From the NCBI RefSeq assembly GCF_000511355.1, contig NC_023135.1:3374371-3438370 (forward strand): a stretch of 64,000 nucleotides of DNA. Direction: 5' to 3'. Source of the stretch: Leisingera methylohalidivorans DSM 14336. GTDB taxonomy: Bacteria; Pseudomonadota; Alphaproteobacteria; Rhodobacterales; Rhodobacteraceae. Below the pieces are notes generated by a model, which did not search any database, was not told where the DNA came from, and was given only the letters and a program-made list of their open reading frames with translations. The translations under genes were made by a program, and so were the position numbers. This document shows, in pieces, positions 44,932 through 53,339 of this stretch (within the stretch, counting starts at the first letter, position 1; each line of letters begins with the position of its first letter).

Positions 44932-45489
44932 ATGGCGCGTATTACGGATGAGTTGCCGCGCTGCATCGGCGTTCCGATGAATTGGGCAATGTTCATTATG
45001 AAGGTCCTCGTCGTGTTTTCCGGGGCGATGATGGCCGTGACCTTTGGTCTGGTTGTCGTTGTTCGCTACGGGTTCGGCGGTGACCTTTTTGCGTATGAGG
45101 AATGGCTGCTGGCGATCAGCATCGTGGGGTTCTTCGCGGGTGCCGTGCTGGCTTCCGAACGCAAGTTGCACATCAACGCCGACGTTCTCGAGGTCGTATT
45201 CAAGAACCCGCGTCTGATCTGGTGGCGCGGTTTTGTGGTTCTTGCGATCGAGCTCATTGTAGCGGTTTTTATTGCCTACGCCTGTTATGTGTCTCTTGCC
45301 GATGACTTTTCCTTCCCAAGGCTGCGCGCGACTCCTGCCTTACGCATCCCCTTCGTCTCCTGGCGCATCGCGATCATGATTGCCTTTGGCTTCATGGCGA
45401 TGTTTTCGGCCGCCTACCTTTACGTTCACATTCGAAAGGGCCTCGGCCTGCCTCTCAAATCAGATCTGAACAAGGAGGCGCAGTCATGA
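44932..45489 (+). CDS. dctQ: TRAP transporter small permease DctQ family
   Basis: 185 residues, four membrane segments, with FGGDLFAYEEWLLAISIVGF as the conserved DctQ block. It bridges the binding protein and the large subunit. GGGGGGGAG precedes ATG 44932, and the stop overlaps the DctM start by 4 bp. Confidence 0.88.
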   Translation: MARITDELPRCIGVPMNWAMFIMKVLVVFSGAMMAVTFGLVVVVRYGFGGDLFAYEEWLLAISIVGFFAGAVLASERKLHINADVLEVVFKNPRLIWWRGFVVLAIELIVAVFIAYACYVSLADDFSFPRLRATPALRIPFVSWRIAIMIAFGFMAMFSAAYLYVHIRKGLGLPLKSDLNKEAQS

Positions 45490-46775
45490 TTATCGTCGGA
45501 AGTCTTGTCATTGTCTGCGCCATGCTTCTTTTGGGTGTCAGCGTCTTTGTGGCCTTTGGGGCGGTGCTGATGTTCATCGCTTTGGTGGGCGATCAGTCGA
45601 TCACCGGCTATCTGCCGACCGGGTCGACCGGATTGCGGTCGCTGGTTCTGCTGGCCATTCCGTTGTTCATGATCGCCGGCGGCGTTATGGAGCGCGGCCG
45701 CATCGCGGCGCCGCTGGTGGCGATTGCGGAAATGTTCGTCGGCCACCTCAAGGGCGGCTTGAGCGCGGCGGCCGTGCTGGCCTGCGGGGTGTTCGGCTCC
45801 ATCGCGGGCAGCGCCAATTCGACACTGACCTGCATCGGCGGCATCATGCTGCCGCATCTCAAAAAGGCGAACTATCCCGAGGGTAAATCCGCGGCCCTGC
45901 TGGTTGCGGCAAGCCCGCTGGGGCTTTTGATCCCGCCAAGCTCGAACCATATTCTTTATGGCTGGGTCGCACAGCAGCATGTGCTTAAGTGCTTTCTGTC
46001 GACGGTGATCCCCGCCTTCATCCTGATCACGCTGCTGATCATCACCAACCATTTCCTGCTGCGCAAACATGGCGAGATCAAGCTGTCCGAGCGGCCTTCG
46101 CCCTTCTTTCCCGCGCTCAAAGCGCAGGGGCGTTTTGCCGGCCCCGCGCTGATGATGCCTGTCATCATCCTGGGCGGCATCTATGGCGGTATCATGACCC
46201 CGACCGAAGCGGCTGGCATTGCCGTGGTCTATGCGATCCCGATCGCGATCTATTTCTACCGCGGGCTGACGTGGCGGGGGCTGATGGGGACAATCGAGAA
46301 ATCTGGCATCACTATTGGCGTGGTGATGATCATGATCTTCATGGTGCTGATCGTTTCCGACAATCTTATCGCCCAGGGCGCGCCGCAGATCGCACAGCAG
46401 ATGGTTTATTCCGTGTCGGACAACCCGATCGTGATCCTGCTGATGATCAATGTCGTGATGATCCTGATCGGGATGCTGATGGATGATATTTCAGGTCTGC
46501 TGTTGTCGACACCGATCCTGTTGCCGATTGCGCAGAGCGTGGGGATGGACCCGATCCATTTCGCCGCCGTGATTGGTGTCAACCTCGGCATGGCAAACAT
46601 CACGCCACCGACGGCGCCGCTGCTTTATCTCGGCGCGCAGGTGTCAGAAACGCCCGTTGCAAAGATGCTTTGGCCGACGCTGGTGTTTATCATCTTTGCC
46701 TGGCTACCGACGCTGATGCTGACGACTTTCGTGCCCTCCGTGGCCCTGTGGCTGCCCGAACTCTTGCTGGGCTGA
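45486..46775 (+). CDS. dctM: TRAP transporter large permease DctM family
   Basis: 429 residues with about 12 membrane segments. Conserved blocks: LVLLAIPLFMIAGGVMERG, GSIAGSANSTLTCIGGIMLP, PPSSNHILYGWVAQQ and MTPTEAAGIAVVYA. This is the sodium-coupled channel subunit. It completes the dctPQM set used for uptake in the hydroxyproline regulon. Confidence 0.92.
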   Translation: MIIVGSLVIVCAMLLLGVSVFVAFGAVLMFIALVGDQSITGYLPTGSTGLRSLVLLAIPLFMIAGGVMERGRIAAPLVAIAEMFVGHLKGGLSAAAVLACGVFGSIAGSANSTLTCIGGIMLPHLKKANYPEGKSAALLVAASPLGLLIPPSSNHILYGWVAQQHVLKCFLSTVIPAFILITLLIITNHFLLRKHGEIKLSERPSPFFPALKAQGRFAGPALMMPVIILGGIYGGIMTPTEAAGIAVVYAIPIAIYFYRGLTWRGLMGTIEKSGITIGVVMIMIFMVLIVSDNLIAQGAPQIAQQMVYSVSDNPIVILLMINVVMILIGMLMDDISGLLLSTPILLPIAQSVGMDPIHFAAVIGVNLGMANITPPTAPLLYLGAQVSETPVAKMLWPTLVFIIFAWLPTLMLTTFVPSVALWLPELLLG

Positions 46776-46825
46776 GCAGGTCTTCTTTCCGTGTGATGAA
46801 GGGCAGGGGCTGCAAGCCTCGCAAG

Positions 46826-46858
46826 GACAGCCGGCGTTCAGCGCCGGCTGTCTTGTTT
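46826..46858 (+). terminator. Rho-independent terminator of the TRAP operon
   Basis: The arms GACAGCCGGC and GCCGGCTGTC form a perfect 10-bp stem followed by TTGTTT, 50 nt after the dctM stop. Confidence 0.85.
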
Positions 46859-46945
46859 CGGATCCGTCTCTGCGGCCGGGTATCGGCGCGGCTGCTCGCG
46901 CCGCTGTGGCCCGGTTTTTAAAGTTTTTTGGAACCGGTGTTAAAA

Positions 46946-46973
46946 GATATTGGATTTTGGATCCAAAAAATAC
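46946..46973 (+). promoter_or_regulatory. Putative GntR operator (deaminase operon)
   Basis: GATATTGGATTTTGGATCC then AAAAAATAC. It contains TTTTGGATCCAAAA, a perfect palindrome, and is identical with the TRAP operon site over its first 16 bases. It lies about 140 nt before the gene at 47112. Confidence 0.65.
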
Positions 46974-47111
46974 TAGGACTGCATTGCAGAGTCGTGGGTT
47001 CCAAGCGCGAGTCTGGCAAAGCGAGTTATCGTGGCATCGGGCTGCGGCCCAGGCTGGGATCTCAGTTCGACAGGCTGGCCCGAAAGGCGGCACATTTATT
47101 AAGGAGCACTC

Positions 47112-48071
47112 ATGTCCCAGAATATCTTCACGGGTACCATGCCCGCACTCATGACCCCTTGTAAGGCGGATCGCACCCCGGATTTCGACGCCCTGGTAAA
47201 AAAGGGCAAGGAAATGATCGCGGCCGGCATGTCCGCCGTGGTCTATTGCGGCTCCATGGGTGACTGGCCGCTGCTGAGCGACGAAGAACGCATGACCGGT
47301 GTTGAGCGCTTGGTCGAAGCCGGCGTGCCGACCGTTGTGGGCACCGGTGCGATCAACTCCAAATCCGCAGTGGCCCTGGCGGCCCATGCGCAGAAGGTCG
47401 GCGCTGCAGGCCTGATGGTGATCCCGCGTGTGCTGTCGCGCGGCACATCCGCCACCGCGCAGAAGAACCACTTCAAGGCGATCCTGACCGCGGCACCCGA
47501 TGTGCCTGCGATTATCTACAACAGCCCGGTCTATGGCTTTGCCACCCGCGCCGATCTGTTCTTTGCGCTGCGCGCAGAACACCCGAACCTGGTTGGTTTC
47601 AAGGAATTCGGCGGCAAGGACGATCTGCGCTATGCGGCTGAGCACATCACCAGCAAAGACGATCAGGTCACCCTGATGGTGGGCGTGGACACTGAGGTCT
47701 ACCACGGCTTCGTCAACTGCGGCGCCACCGGCTCGATCACCGGCATCGGCACCGCGCTGCCCAAGGAAGCCCTGCTGCTGGCCGCGCTGTCGCAGAAGGC
47801 GGCCGAGGGCAATGCAGAGGCGCGCCTGCGCGCGCGCGAGCTGGAAGAAGCCTTCGGCGTGCTGGCCAGCTTTGACGAGGGCACCGACCTGGTCCTCTAC
47901 TACAAGTACCTGCTGGTGCTGAACGGCGAAGAAGAGTATCGCCTGCACTTCATCGAAAGCGATGAGCTGACCGACGCGCAGCGCAACTATTGCGAACAGC
48001 AGTACAACCTGTTCCGCACCTGGTTCGCTGACTGGTCGGCCCAGGGCGGGATTATCGCTGAATGCATGTAA
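47112..48071 (+). CDS. DapA family protein, likely pyrroline-4-hydroxy-2-carboxylate deaminase
   Basis: 319 residues of the DHDPS/NAL TIM-barrel family. Schiff-base Lys in VGFKEFGGKDD, Tyr in IIYNSPVYGF, and the N-terminal GTMPALMTPCKADRTPDFDA. The pyruvate-loop motif reads YCGSMGDW, unlike the GTTGE of DapA, as seen in deaminase/decarboxylase branches. With the epimerase and D-amino-acid dehydrogenase next to it, the best role is conversion of pyrroline-4-hydroxy-2-carboxylate to alpha-ketoglutarate semialdehyde with release of ammonia. Overlaps the epimerase gene by 10 bp. Confidence 0.85.
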   Translation: MSQNIFTGTMPALMTPCKADRTPDFDALVKKGKEMIAAGMSAVVYCGSMGDWPLLSDEERMTGVERLVEAGVPTVVGTGAINSKSAVALAAHAQKVGAAGLMVIPRVLSRGTSATAQKNHFKAILTAAPDVPAIIYNSPVYGFATRADLFFALRAEHPNLVGFKEFGGKDDLRYAAEHITSKDDQVTLMVGVDTEVYHGFVNCGATGSITGIGTALPKEALLLAALSQKAAEGNAEARLRARELEEAFGVLASFDEGTDLVLYYKYLLVLNGEEEYRLHFIESDELTDAQRNYCEQQYNLFRTWFADWSAQGGIIAECM

Positions 48072-48988
48072 TCGACAGCCATACCGGCGGGATGCCCACA
48101 CGGGTTATCCTTGAGGGCAGCCCCGACCTTGGGTCGGGGCCGCTTTCCGCGCGGGCAGAGGCGCTGGCTACGGAACACCAGGATTTCTGCAATTCGGTGC
48201 TGCTCGAACCGCGCGGCCAAGCCGGGATGGTGGCGGCGCTGCTGGTGGAACCGGTGGACCCGGACTGCGTCACTGGCGTCATCTATTTTGATGCGGATGC
48301 GGTGCTGGGCATGTGCGGCCATGGCACCATCGGCCTGGCCGTTACTCTGGCGCATATGGGCCGTATTTCCCAAGGCGCCCATAGGATCGAAACCCCGGCA
48401 GGGGTGGTCACGGTGGAGCTGCATGATGCCAATACCGTCTCTGTCACCAATATCGAAAGCCGTCGCATTCATCACGATGTAGCCGTCGAGGTCGAAGGCC
48501 ACGGTGCAATCAGCGGTGACATGGCCTATGGGGGCAACTGGTTCTTCATCGCGAACGCTCCGCTTGAAGTATCGACGGCCAACATTCCTGCGCTGACGGC
48601 ACTGTCGGTCGCCATTCGCGAAAGCTGCAACCGCACAGGTGTCGCAGGGCGGGAAGGCCAACCGGTGGATCACGTGATCCTGAGCGGGGCCAGCCCGGCC
48701 AAAGGGGCGCTGCGTCGCAATTTTGTGCTGTGCCCGGATGACGAATACGACCGCTCCCCTTGTGGCACCGGTAGCTCGGCCTTCGTGTCCTGTCTCGCAG
48801 CGGCTGATCAGCTTGCAGAAGGCGAGGAGATCGTTCTGGAAAGCGTAATCGGCAGCTCTTACAAGCTGTCTTACCGGAACGGCCCCACTGGTGGGGTTAT
48901 CCCGAAGATCACCGGCCAGGCCTATGTGATGGCGGAATCCAGACTGGTGTTCGCGCCCGACGATCCGTTCAAGGCCGGGATCGTCTGA
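48062..48988 (+). CDS. 4-hydroxyproline 2-epimerase (proline racemase family)
   Basis: 308 residues. Both catalytic cysteines are present: MCGHGTIG and DRSPCGTGSSA. This supports a two-base epimerase or racemase, converting trans-4-hydroxy-L-proline to cis-4-hydroxy-D-proline. The start MHVIDSHTGGMPTRVI is the family's N-terminus, and ATG 48062 lies inside the end of the deaminase gene, indicating coupling. Proline racemase activity cannot be excluded from sequence, but the gene set fits hydroxyproline. Confidence 0.87.
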   Translation: MHVIDSHTGGMPTRVILEGSPDLGSGPLSARAEALATEHQDFCNSVLLEPRGQAGMVAALLVEPVDPDCVTGVIYFDADAVLGMCGHGTIGLAVTLAHMGRISQGAHRIETPAGVVTVELHDANTVSVTNIESRRIHHDVAVEVEGHGAISGDMAYGGNWFFIANAPLEVSTANIPALTALSVAIRESCNRTGVAGREGQPVDHVILSGASPAKGALRRNFVLCPDDEYDRSPCGTGSSAFVSCLAAADQLAEGEEIVLESVIGSSYKLSYRNGPTGGVIPKITGQAYVMAESRLVFAPDDPFKAGIV

Positions 48989-49064
48989 CAGCGCCAGCTC
49001 TCTTGTCAATTGGCGGGGCGCATGTTTCGCCCCGTGCATTCCTTTCAATCAGAGGGCAGATCCC

Positions 49065-50303
49065 ATGCCGCAAGATATCGTTGTCATCGGCGCAGGTGTC
49101 GTCGGTATCAGCATCGCAGCCGGACTGGCCCGGCAGGGGCACAAGGTCCGGGTGCTGGACCGCACCGGCGTTGCCGCCGAGACTTCGCAGGGCAACGCCG
49201 GGGCTTTTGCCTTTACAGATGTGATGCCCCTGGCGGCGCCGGGCATCATGCGCAAGGCGCCGAAGTGGTTGCTGGATCCGCTGGGCCCGCTGTCGATCCC
49301 GCCGCGCTATGCATTGCGGATCGCACCCTGGATGCTGCGGTTCTGGCGGGCCAGCTGGCAGGACCGCCACGACGCCTCCGTTGCGGCTCAAAGCGCACTG
49401 ATGGATCTGTCCAGGGCGGCGCTGGAACGCCAGATTGCCGCCACCGATGGCGAGGCGCTGATTCAACGCGACGGCCAGTTGCAGCTGTATGAGGGCGAGG
49501 CGCAGTTTCGCGACAGCCTGCCCGGGTGGGAGCTGCGCGGTCGCTATGGTATCAGGTATGAACTGCTGCGCAGCCCCGAGGAAATCGCCGAGATCCAGCC
49601 GGGCCTCGACCGCCGGTTCACCCATGCGGGCTTCACGCCGGACTGGATCAACACGACCGACCCGAAAGCCTGGACCGAACATCTGGCACGCGGCTTTGTG
49701 GCCGCAGGCGGAGAGATCCTGAGCAGCACCGTCCGCTCGATAGCCCAGGACGGGGAGCGGGTTGAGCTGGTCTGCGAAGACGGCAGCATAACGGCCGACA
49801 AGGTTGTGGTGGCAGCAGGCGCCTGGTCGCATCATTTGGCGCGCACCCTCGGGGACCGCATCCCGCTGGAGACAGAGCGTGGCTACAACACCACCCTGCC
49901 TGCCGGGGCATTTGACGTGCGCACCCATCTGACATTCGGTGCGCATGGCTTTGTGGTCAGCCGTATCAATGGTGGTGTGCGGGTCGGCGGCGCGGTGGAG
50001 CTGGGTGGGTTGAAGCTGCCACCCAACTACAAGCGCGCGGATGTGTTGCTGCAAAAGGCTGCGCGTTTCTTGCCGGGGCTTGAGACCTCGGGCGGCACCC
50101 GCTGGATGGGGTTCCGGCCCTCAATCCCGGATACGCTGCCCGTCATCGGCACCTCACCGCGGGCCGAGAACGTGATCTATGCCTTTGGTCACGGGCACCT
50201 GGGGTTGACCCAGTCCGCCGCCACCGCCGAGCTGGTGGGCGATGTGGTTGCGGGCAGGAACTGTTCGATTCCGCTTCAGCCTTACAGGGCTGACCGATTT
50301 TGA
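49065..50303 (+). CDS. FAD-dependent D-amino-acid (D-hydroxyproline) dehydrogenase
   Basis: 412 residues, DAO/DadA fold. Dinucleotide motif IVVIGAGVVGISIAAGLARQ at the N-terminus, GNAGAFAF after the second strand, and the C-terminal FAD block GHGHLGLTQSAATAELVGD. Expected reaction: oxidation of cis-4-hydroxy-D-proline to pyrroline-4-hydroxy-2-carboxylate with electrons to the respiratory chain. It stands between two proline-racemase-family genes on the same strand. Confidence 0.88.
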   Translation: MPQDIVVIGAGVVGISIAAGLARQGHKVRVLDRTGVAAETSQGNAGAFAFTDVMPLAAPGIMRKAPKWLLDPLGPLSIPPRYALRIAPWMLRFWRASWQDRHDASVAAQSALMDLSRAALERQIAATDGEALIQRDGQLQLYEGEAQFRDSLPGWELRGRYGIRYELLRSPEEIAEIQPGLDRRFTHAGFTPDWINTTDPKAWTEHLARGFVAAGGEILSSTVRSIAQDGERVELVCEDGSITADKVVVAAGAWSHHLARTLGDRIPLETERGYNTTLPAGAFDVRTHLTFGAHGFVVSRINGGVRVGGAVELGGLKLPPNYKRADVLLQKAARFLPGLETSGGTRWMGFRPSIPDTLPVIGTSPRAENVIYAFGHGHLGLTQSAATAELVGDVVAGRNCSIPLQPYRADRF

Positions 50304-50318
50304 TTGAGGAAGCAGTGA

Positions 50319-51344
50319 ATGCGTAGCGCAAAGACCATACATGTGATTTCGGCCCATGCCGAAGGCGAGGTCGGCGATGTCATTGTCGGCGGCGTGCTGC
50401 CGCCGCCGGGTGAGACGCTGTGGGAGCAGCGCAACTTCATCGCGCAGGACGAGACCCTGCGCAACTTCGTGCTGAACGAACCGCGCGGCGGCGTGTTTCG
50501 TCATGTGAACCTGCTGGTGCCGCCCAAGCACCCCGAGGCCATAGCCGCTTGGATCATCATGGAGCCGGAAGACACGCCGCCGATGTCCGGCTCGAACTCG
50601 ATCTGCGTCTCGACTGTGCTTCTGGATGGCGGGCTGGTGCCGATGCAGGAGCCGGAAACGCATATGGTGCTGGAAGCGCCGGGCGGGCTGGTGAAGGTGC
50701 GCGCGGAGTGCCGCAACGGCAAGGCTGAGCGTATTTTTGTGCAGAATCTTCCGAGTTTTGCCGACAAGATTCAGGTTCCGCTTGAGGTCGAAGGGCTGGG
50801 CACGATCACCGTGGACACCGCCTATGGCGGCGACAGTTTCGTGGTGGTAGATGCGCAGGCACTGGGTTTTAAGATTGTCGAATCCGAGGCCAAGGAAATT
50901 GCCCGCCTTGGCGTACGCATCACTAATGCGGCCAATGAACAGCTAGGCTTCAGTCACCCGGAAAACCCGGAATGGGATCATATCTCCTTTTGCGCCTTCT
51001 GCGGTCCGCTCAGCGAAACGGATACCGGCCTGAGCGGCAAATCGGCTGTGGCCATTCAACCCGGTAAGGTCGATCGCTCGCCAACCGGCACCGCGGTTTC
51101 GGCGCGGATGGCGCTGATGGCGGCGCGCGGCCAGTTGCAGGTTGGGCAGACCTTTGACGCCGTGTCGATCATCGGCTCGCGCTTTGCCGGCCGCATTGTC
51201 GAGACCGCAAAGGTGGGGGAGCGGGATGCCATCGTGCCAGAGATCAGCGGCCGCGGCTGGGTGACGGGAATTCACCAGCATCTGCTGGACCCGGATGACC
51301 CCTGGCCGGGCGGCTATCGCCTGTCGGACACTTGGGGCGCTTGA
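50319..51344 (+). CDS. Proline racemase family paralogue with Ser/Thr site, likely trans-3-hydroxyproline dehydratase
   Basis: 341 residues. It aligns with the epimerase fold, but the first catalytic Cys is Ser ([11 protein letters not shown]) and the second is Thr ([11 protein letters not shown]). A Thr at the second site is known in trans-3-hydroxy-L-proline dehydratases, so a two-base epimerase is unlikely and dehydration to pyrroline-2-carboxylate is the best guess. The convergent LDH2-family reductase at 51389 would then make L-proline. Gap to the previous gene is 15 nt. Confidence 0.78.
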   Translation: MRSAKTIHVISAHAEGEVGDVIVGGVLPPPGETLWEQRNFIAQDETLRNFVLNEPRGGVFRHVNLLVPPKHPEAIAAWIIMEPEDTPPMSGSNSICVSTVLLDGGLVPMQEPETHMVLEAPGGLVKVRAECRNGKAERIFVQNLPSFADKIQVPLEVEGLGTITVDTAYGGDSFVVVDAQALGFKIVESEAKEIARLGVRITNAANEQLGFSHPENPEWDHISFCAFCGPLSETDTGLSGKSAVAIQPGKVDRSPTGTAVSARMALMAARGQLQVGQTFDAVSIIGSRFAGRIVETAKVGERDAIVPEISGRGWVTGIHQHLLDPDDPWPGGYRLSDTWGA

Positions 51345-51353
51345 GTACCGAAG

Positions 51354-51383
51354 AAGGGGGCTGATCAGATCTGCCCCCTTTTT
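51354..51383. terminator. Bidirectional terminator between convergent genes
   Basis: The arms AAGGGGGC and GCCCCCTT with an 11-nt loop and flanking A and T runs lie between two convergent stops (51344 and 51389). It can serve both strands. Confidence 0.88.
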
Positions 51384-51388
51384 CTGGT

Positions 51389-52408
51389 TCACGCGCCGGA
51401 CAGAGCGGTCAGGTCATCATACAGCGCCTGCGGGATTTCCACATAGCCGCGCTGCAGGTTGCGGGCGCGGGCGGCAAAGCGGCGCTGCGAGGGCAGGCGC
51501 GCGCCCTGATCGATGATGTCGGCAAACAGGCGCTCGGCGCGGGCGCCGTTTTCGGCGGTGCGGCCCGCGCTGAAATGCTGCGGATCAAAGGCGAGGATGA
51601 TCTCGCCATGATACGGCGCGCCGCCAGCGCCCTCGGCGAACTCCATGCTTTCCAGACTGGTGAGGTCGTCGATCAGCGGTCCGGCCATCAGTTCGATCAT
51701 GATCGACAGGGCGGAGCCTTTGTAGCCGCCAAAGGTCAGCATCGCCCCATCCAGAGCCGCCTGCGGGTCGGTAGTTGGCTTGCCATCCTTGTCGATCGCC
51801 ACCCCTTCAGGCAGCGGTTTGCCTGCGCGCTTGTACAGTTCGATCTGGCCGCGGGCAAAGCCGCTAGTGGCAAAGTCAAAGGTGAAGGGATCCTTGCCTG
51901 CGCGCGGCCAGGAAAAGGCGATCGGATTGGTGCCGAGACTGCCGCGTGTTCCACCGGCAGGCGCAACCCAGGAATGGCTGGGCACCATTGCCAGGCCTGC
52001 AAGACCGGCAGAGGACAACCGCTCAACCTCCGGCCAGAGCGCCGAGAAATGAAAGCAGTTGTTGATTGCCATCGCGGCAATTCCATACCTTCGCGTCTTT
52101 TCGACAAGCGTCGGCAGTGCCTGTTCCAGCGCCAGAAGAGACATGCCGCCCCGTGCGTCCGCGCGCACTATGGCGGTATCTTCGTTTAATATGTGAGGCG
52201 GAACATGCCCATCAATCTTGCCAGCCCTCATCGTCTGCTCACACATGAGCAGGCGGAACAAGCCATGCGACTGACAGTCATCTATTTGGCATGTATAAAG
52301 CATGTCCGAGATTGCCTGCGCATGGGCTTGACCATAGCCTGCGCGGCTGAGAACCGACAGGCTTAGCTCCTTGATCTCCTGAAGGGGGAGTTGTCTTACG
52401 GTTGTCAT
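51389..52408 (-). CDS. LDH2/malate dehydrogenase family reductase, likely pyrroline-2-carboxylate reductase
   Basis: 339 residues from ATG 52408. Family markers: SHGLFRL near the N-terminus, NNCFHFSALWPEVERL, GTRGSLGTNPIAFSWPR and FDFATSGFARGQIELYKRAG, plus GGYKGSALSIMIELM. NAD(P)H-dependent. Next to a probable trans-3-hydroxyproline dehydratase, reduction of pyrroline-2-carboxylate to L-proline is the likely role. A GntR-type site lies just upstream. Confidence 0.83.
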   Translation of the reverse strand: MTTVRQLPLQEIKELSLSVLSRAGYGQAHAQAISDMLYTCQIDDCQSHGLFRLLMCEQTMRAGKIDGHVPPHILNEDTAIVRADARGGMSLLALEQALPTLVEKTRRYGIAAMAINNCFHFSALWPEVERLSSAGLAGLAMVPSHSWVAPAGGTRGSLGTNPIAFSWPRAGKDPFTFDFATSGFARGQIELYKRAGKPLPEGVAIDKDGKPTTDPQAALDGAMLTFGGYKGSALSIMIELMAGPLIDDLTSLESMEFAEGAGGAPYHGEIILAFDPQHFSAGRTAENGARAERLFADIIDQGARLPSQRRFAARARNLQRGYVEIPQALYDDLTALSGA

Positions 52409-52426
52409 AGCGCGGCTCCAAACTCT

Positions 52427-52450
52427 AATTTTGGATATTGGATGCAATAG
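52427..52450 (-). promoter_or_regulatory. Putative GntR operator (reductase gene)
   Basis: AATTTTGGATATTGGATGCA, within 45 nt of the reductase start. It shares TTTTGGATATTG with the TRAP operon site. Confidence 0.6.
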
Positions 52451-52520
52451 TTGGGCGGTGTTTGGCAAATCTTTTTTGGCTTCTGAAACTGGAAATGCTG
52501 CTGTATGGTCAGTCTATTAG

Positions 52521-52540
52521 TAAATATGCATCCAAAATAC
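52521..52540 (+). promoter_or_regulatory. Putative GntR operator (autoregulatory)
   Basis: The reverse complement reads GTATTTTGGATGCATATTTA and carries the TTTTGGAT half-site 16 nt before the gntR start. Confidence 0.55.
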
Positions 52541-52556
52541 AAAAGGGAGATGCAAG

Positions 52557-53237
52557 ATGGCAGGCGGGCGAGCTGTCAAGAAGCTAAGCTTACCTGAGAT
52601 GATCGTAAGCGATCTCAGGCAGCGCATTCTGAGCGGTGAGCTGGCAGAAGGAGAGGCCATCCGGCAGGAGCTTCTGGCGAAGGAATATGATGTCTCGAGG
52701 ATGCCTGTGCGGGAAGCCTTGAAACGGCTGAGTGCGGAAGGCCTTGTGCAATGGGAGAACAACCGCGGCGGGACGGTCATCAAGCATTCCCTTCATGAGA
52801 TCGGGGAAATTTTCGATCTGAGGATTCTGATCGAAGTCGACCTTTTCCGCCGGGCAATTCCAAACATGGCAGCGGCCCACTTTGAGGCATGCGAGCGGCT
52901 TCTGACTGAGATGGAACGCTCTTATGAAGCTGACGATGTCAGCCAATGGGGCAAGTTCAACCACGAATATCACATGGGGCTTTACGCCGCGGCTGACCGG
53001 CGCATGTCGATGGAATTTCTGGAGCGCATCAGCCTTCATTCGGATCGGTATGTGCGTATCCACCTCAGCGTCATGAAACAGCGCAAACCTGCACAGGAGG
53101 AGCACAGGAAGCTCCTGACGTATGCCCGCAATGGTGACGTGGACGGCGGAGCAGCTTTGTTGCGGCAGCATATTGAACGCACCAAGACTGAATTGCTGGA
53201 AATGATTGTAAAGCAGAGGCGTCACGGAAGCGAGTGA
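52557..53237 (+). CDS. GntR family regulator, FCD domain (hydroxyproline regulon)
   Basis: 226 residues. Winged helix: LRQRILSGELAEGEAIRQEL, then YDVSRMPVREALKRLSAEGL. The FCD effector domain has metal-type residues: Asp/Glu in FDLRILIEVDLF, His in FNHEYHMGLY and the later His pairs (HSDRY, EEHRKLL). It stands in the middle of the hydroxyproline genes. Similar TTGGATA-N3-TATCCAA-type sites precede five units, including this gene, so it is probably the local repressor. Confidence 0.88.
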   Translation: MAGGRAVKKLSLPEMIVSDLRQRILSGELAEGEAIRQELLAKEYDVSRMPVREALKRLSAEGLVQWENNRGGTVIKHSLHEIGEIFDLRILIEVDLFRRAIPNMAAAHFEACERLLTEMERSYEADDVSQWGKFNHEYHMGLYAAADRRMSMEFLERISLHSDRYVRIHLSVMKQRKPAQEEHRKLLTYARNGDVDGGAALLRQHIERTKTELLEMIVKQRRHGSE

Positions 53238-53276
53238 ATGGCTGCGTGAGAAGGCAGGGGCTTGCGCGCACCGCTT

Positions 53277-53302
53277 AATTGGATACAATATCCTAAATAT
53301 CA
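53277..53302 (+). promoter_or_regulatory. Putative GntR operator (aldehyde dehydrogenase gene)
   Basis: AATTGGATACAATATCCTAA, close to the inferred full palindrome TTGGATA-N3-TATCCAA, 40-60 nt before the start at 53340. Confidence 0.65.
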
Positions 53303-53339
53303 AACCTTTACCTATGCACTCGCACGAAAGTGAGCCGAC

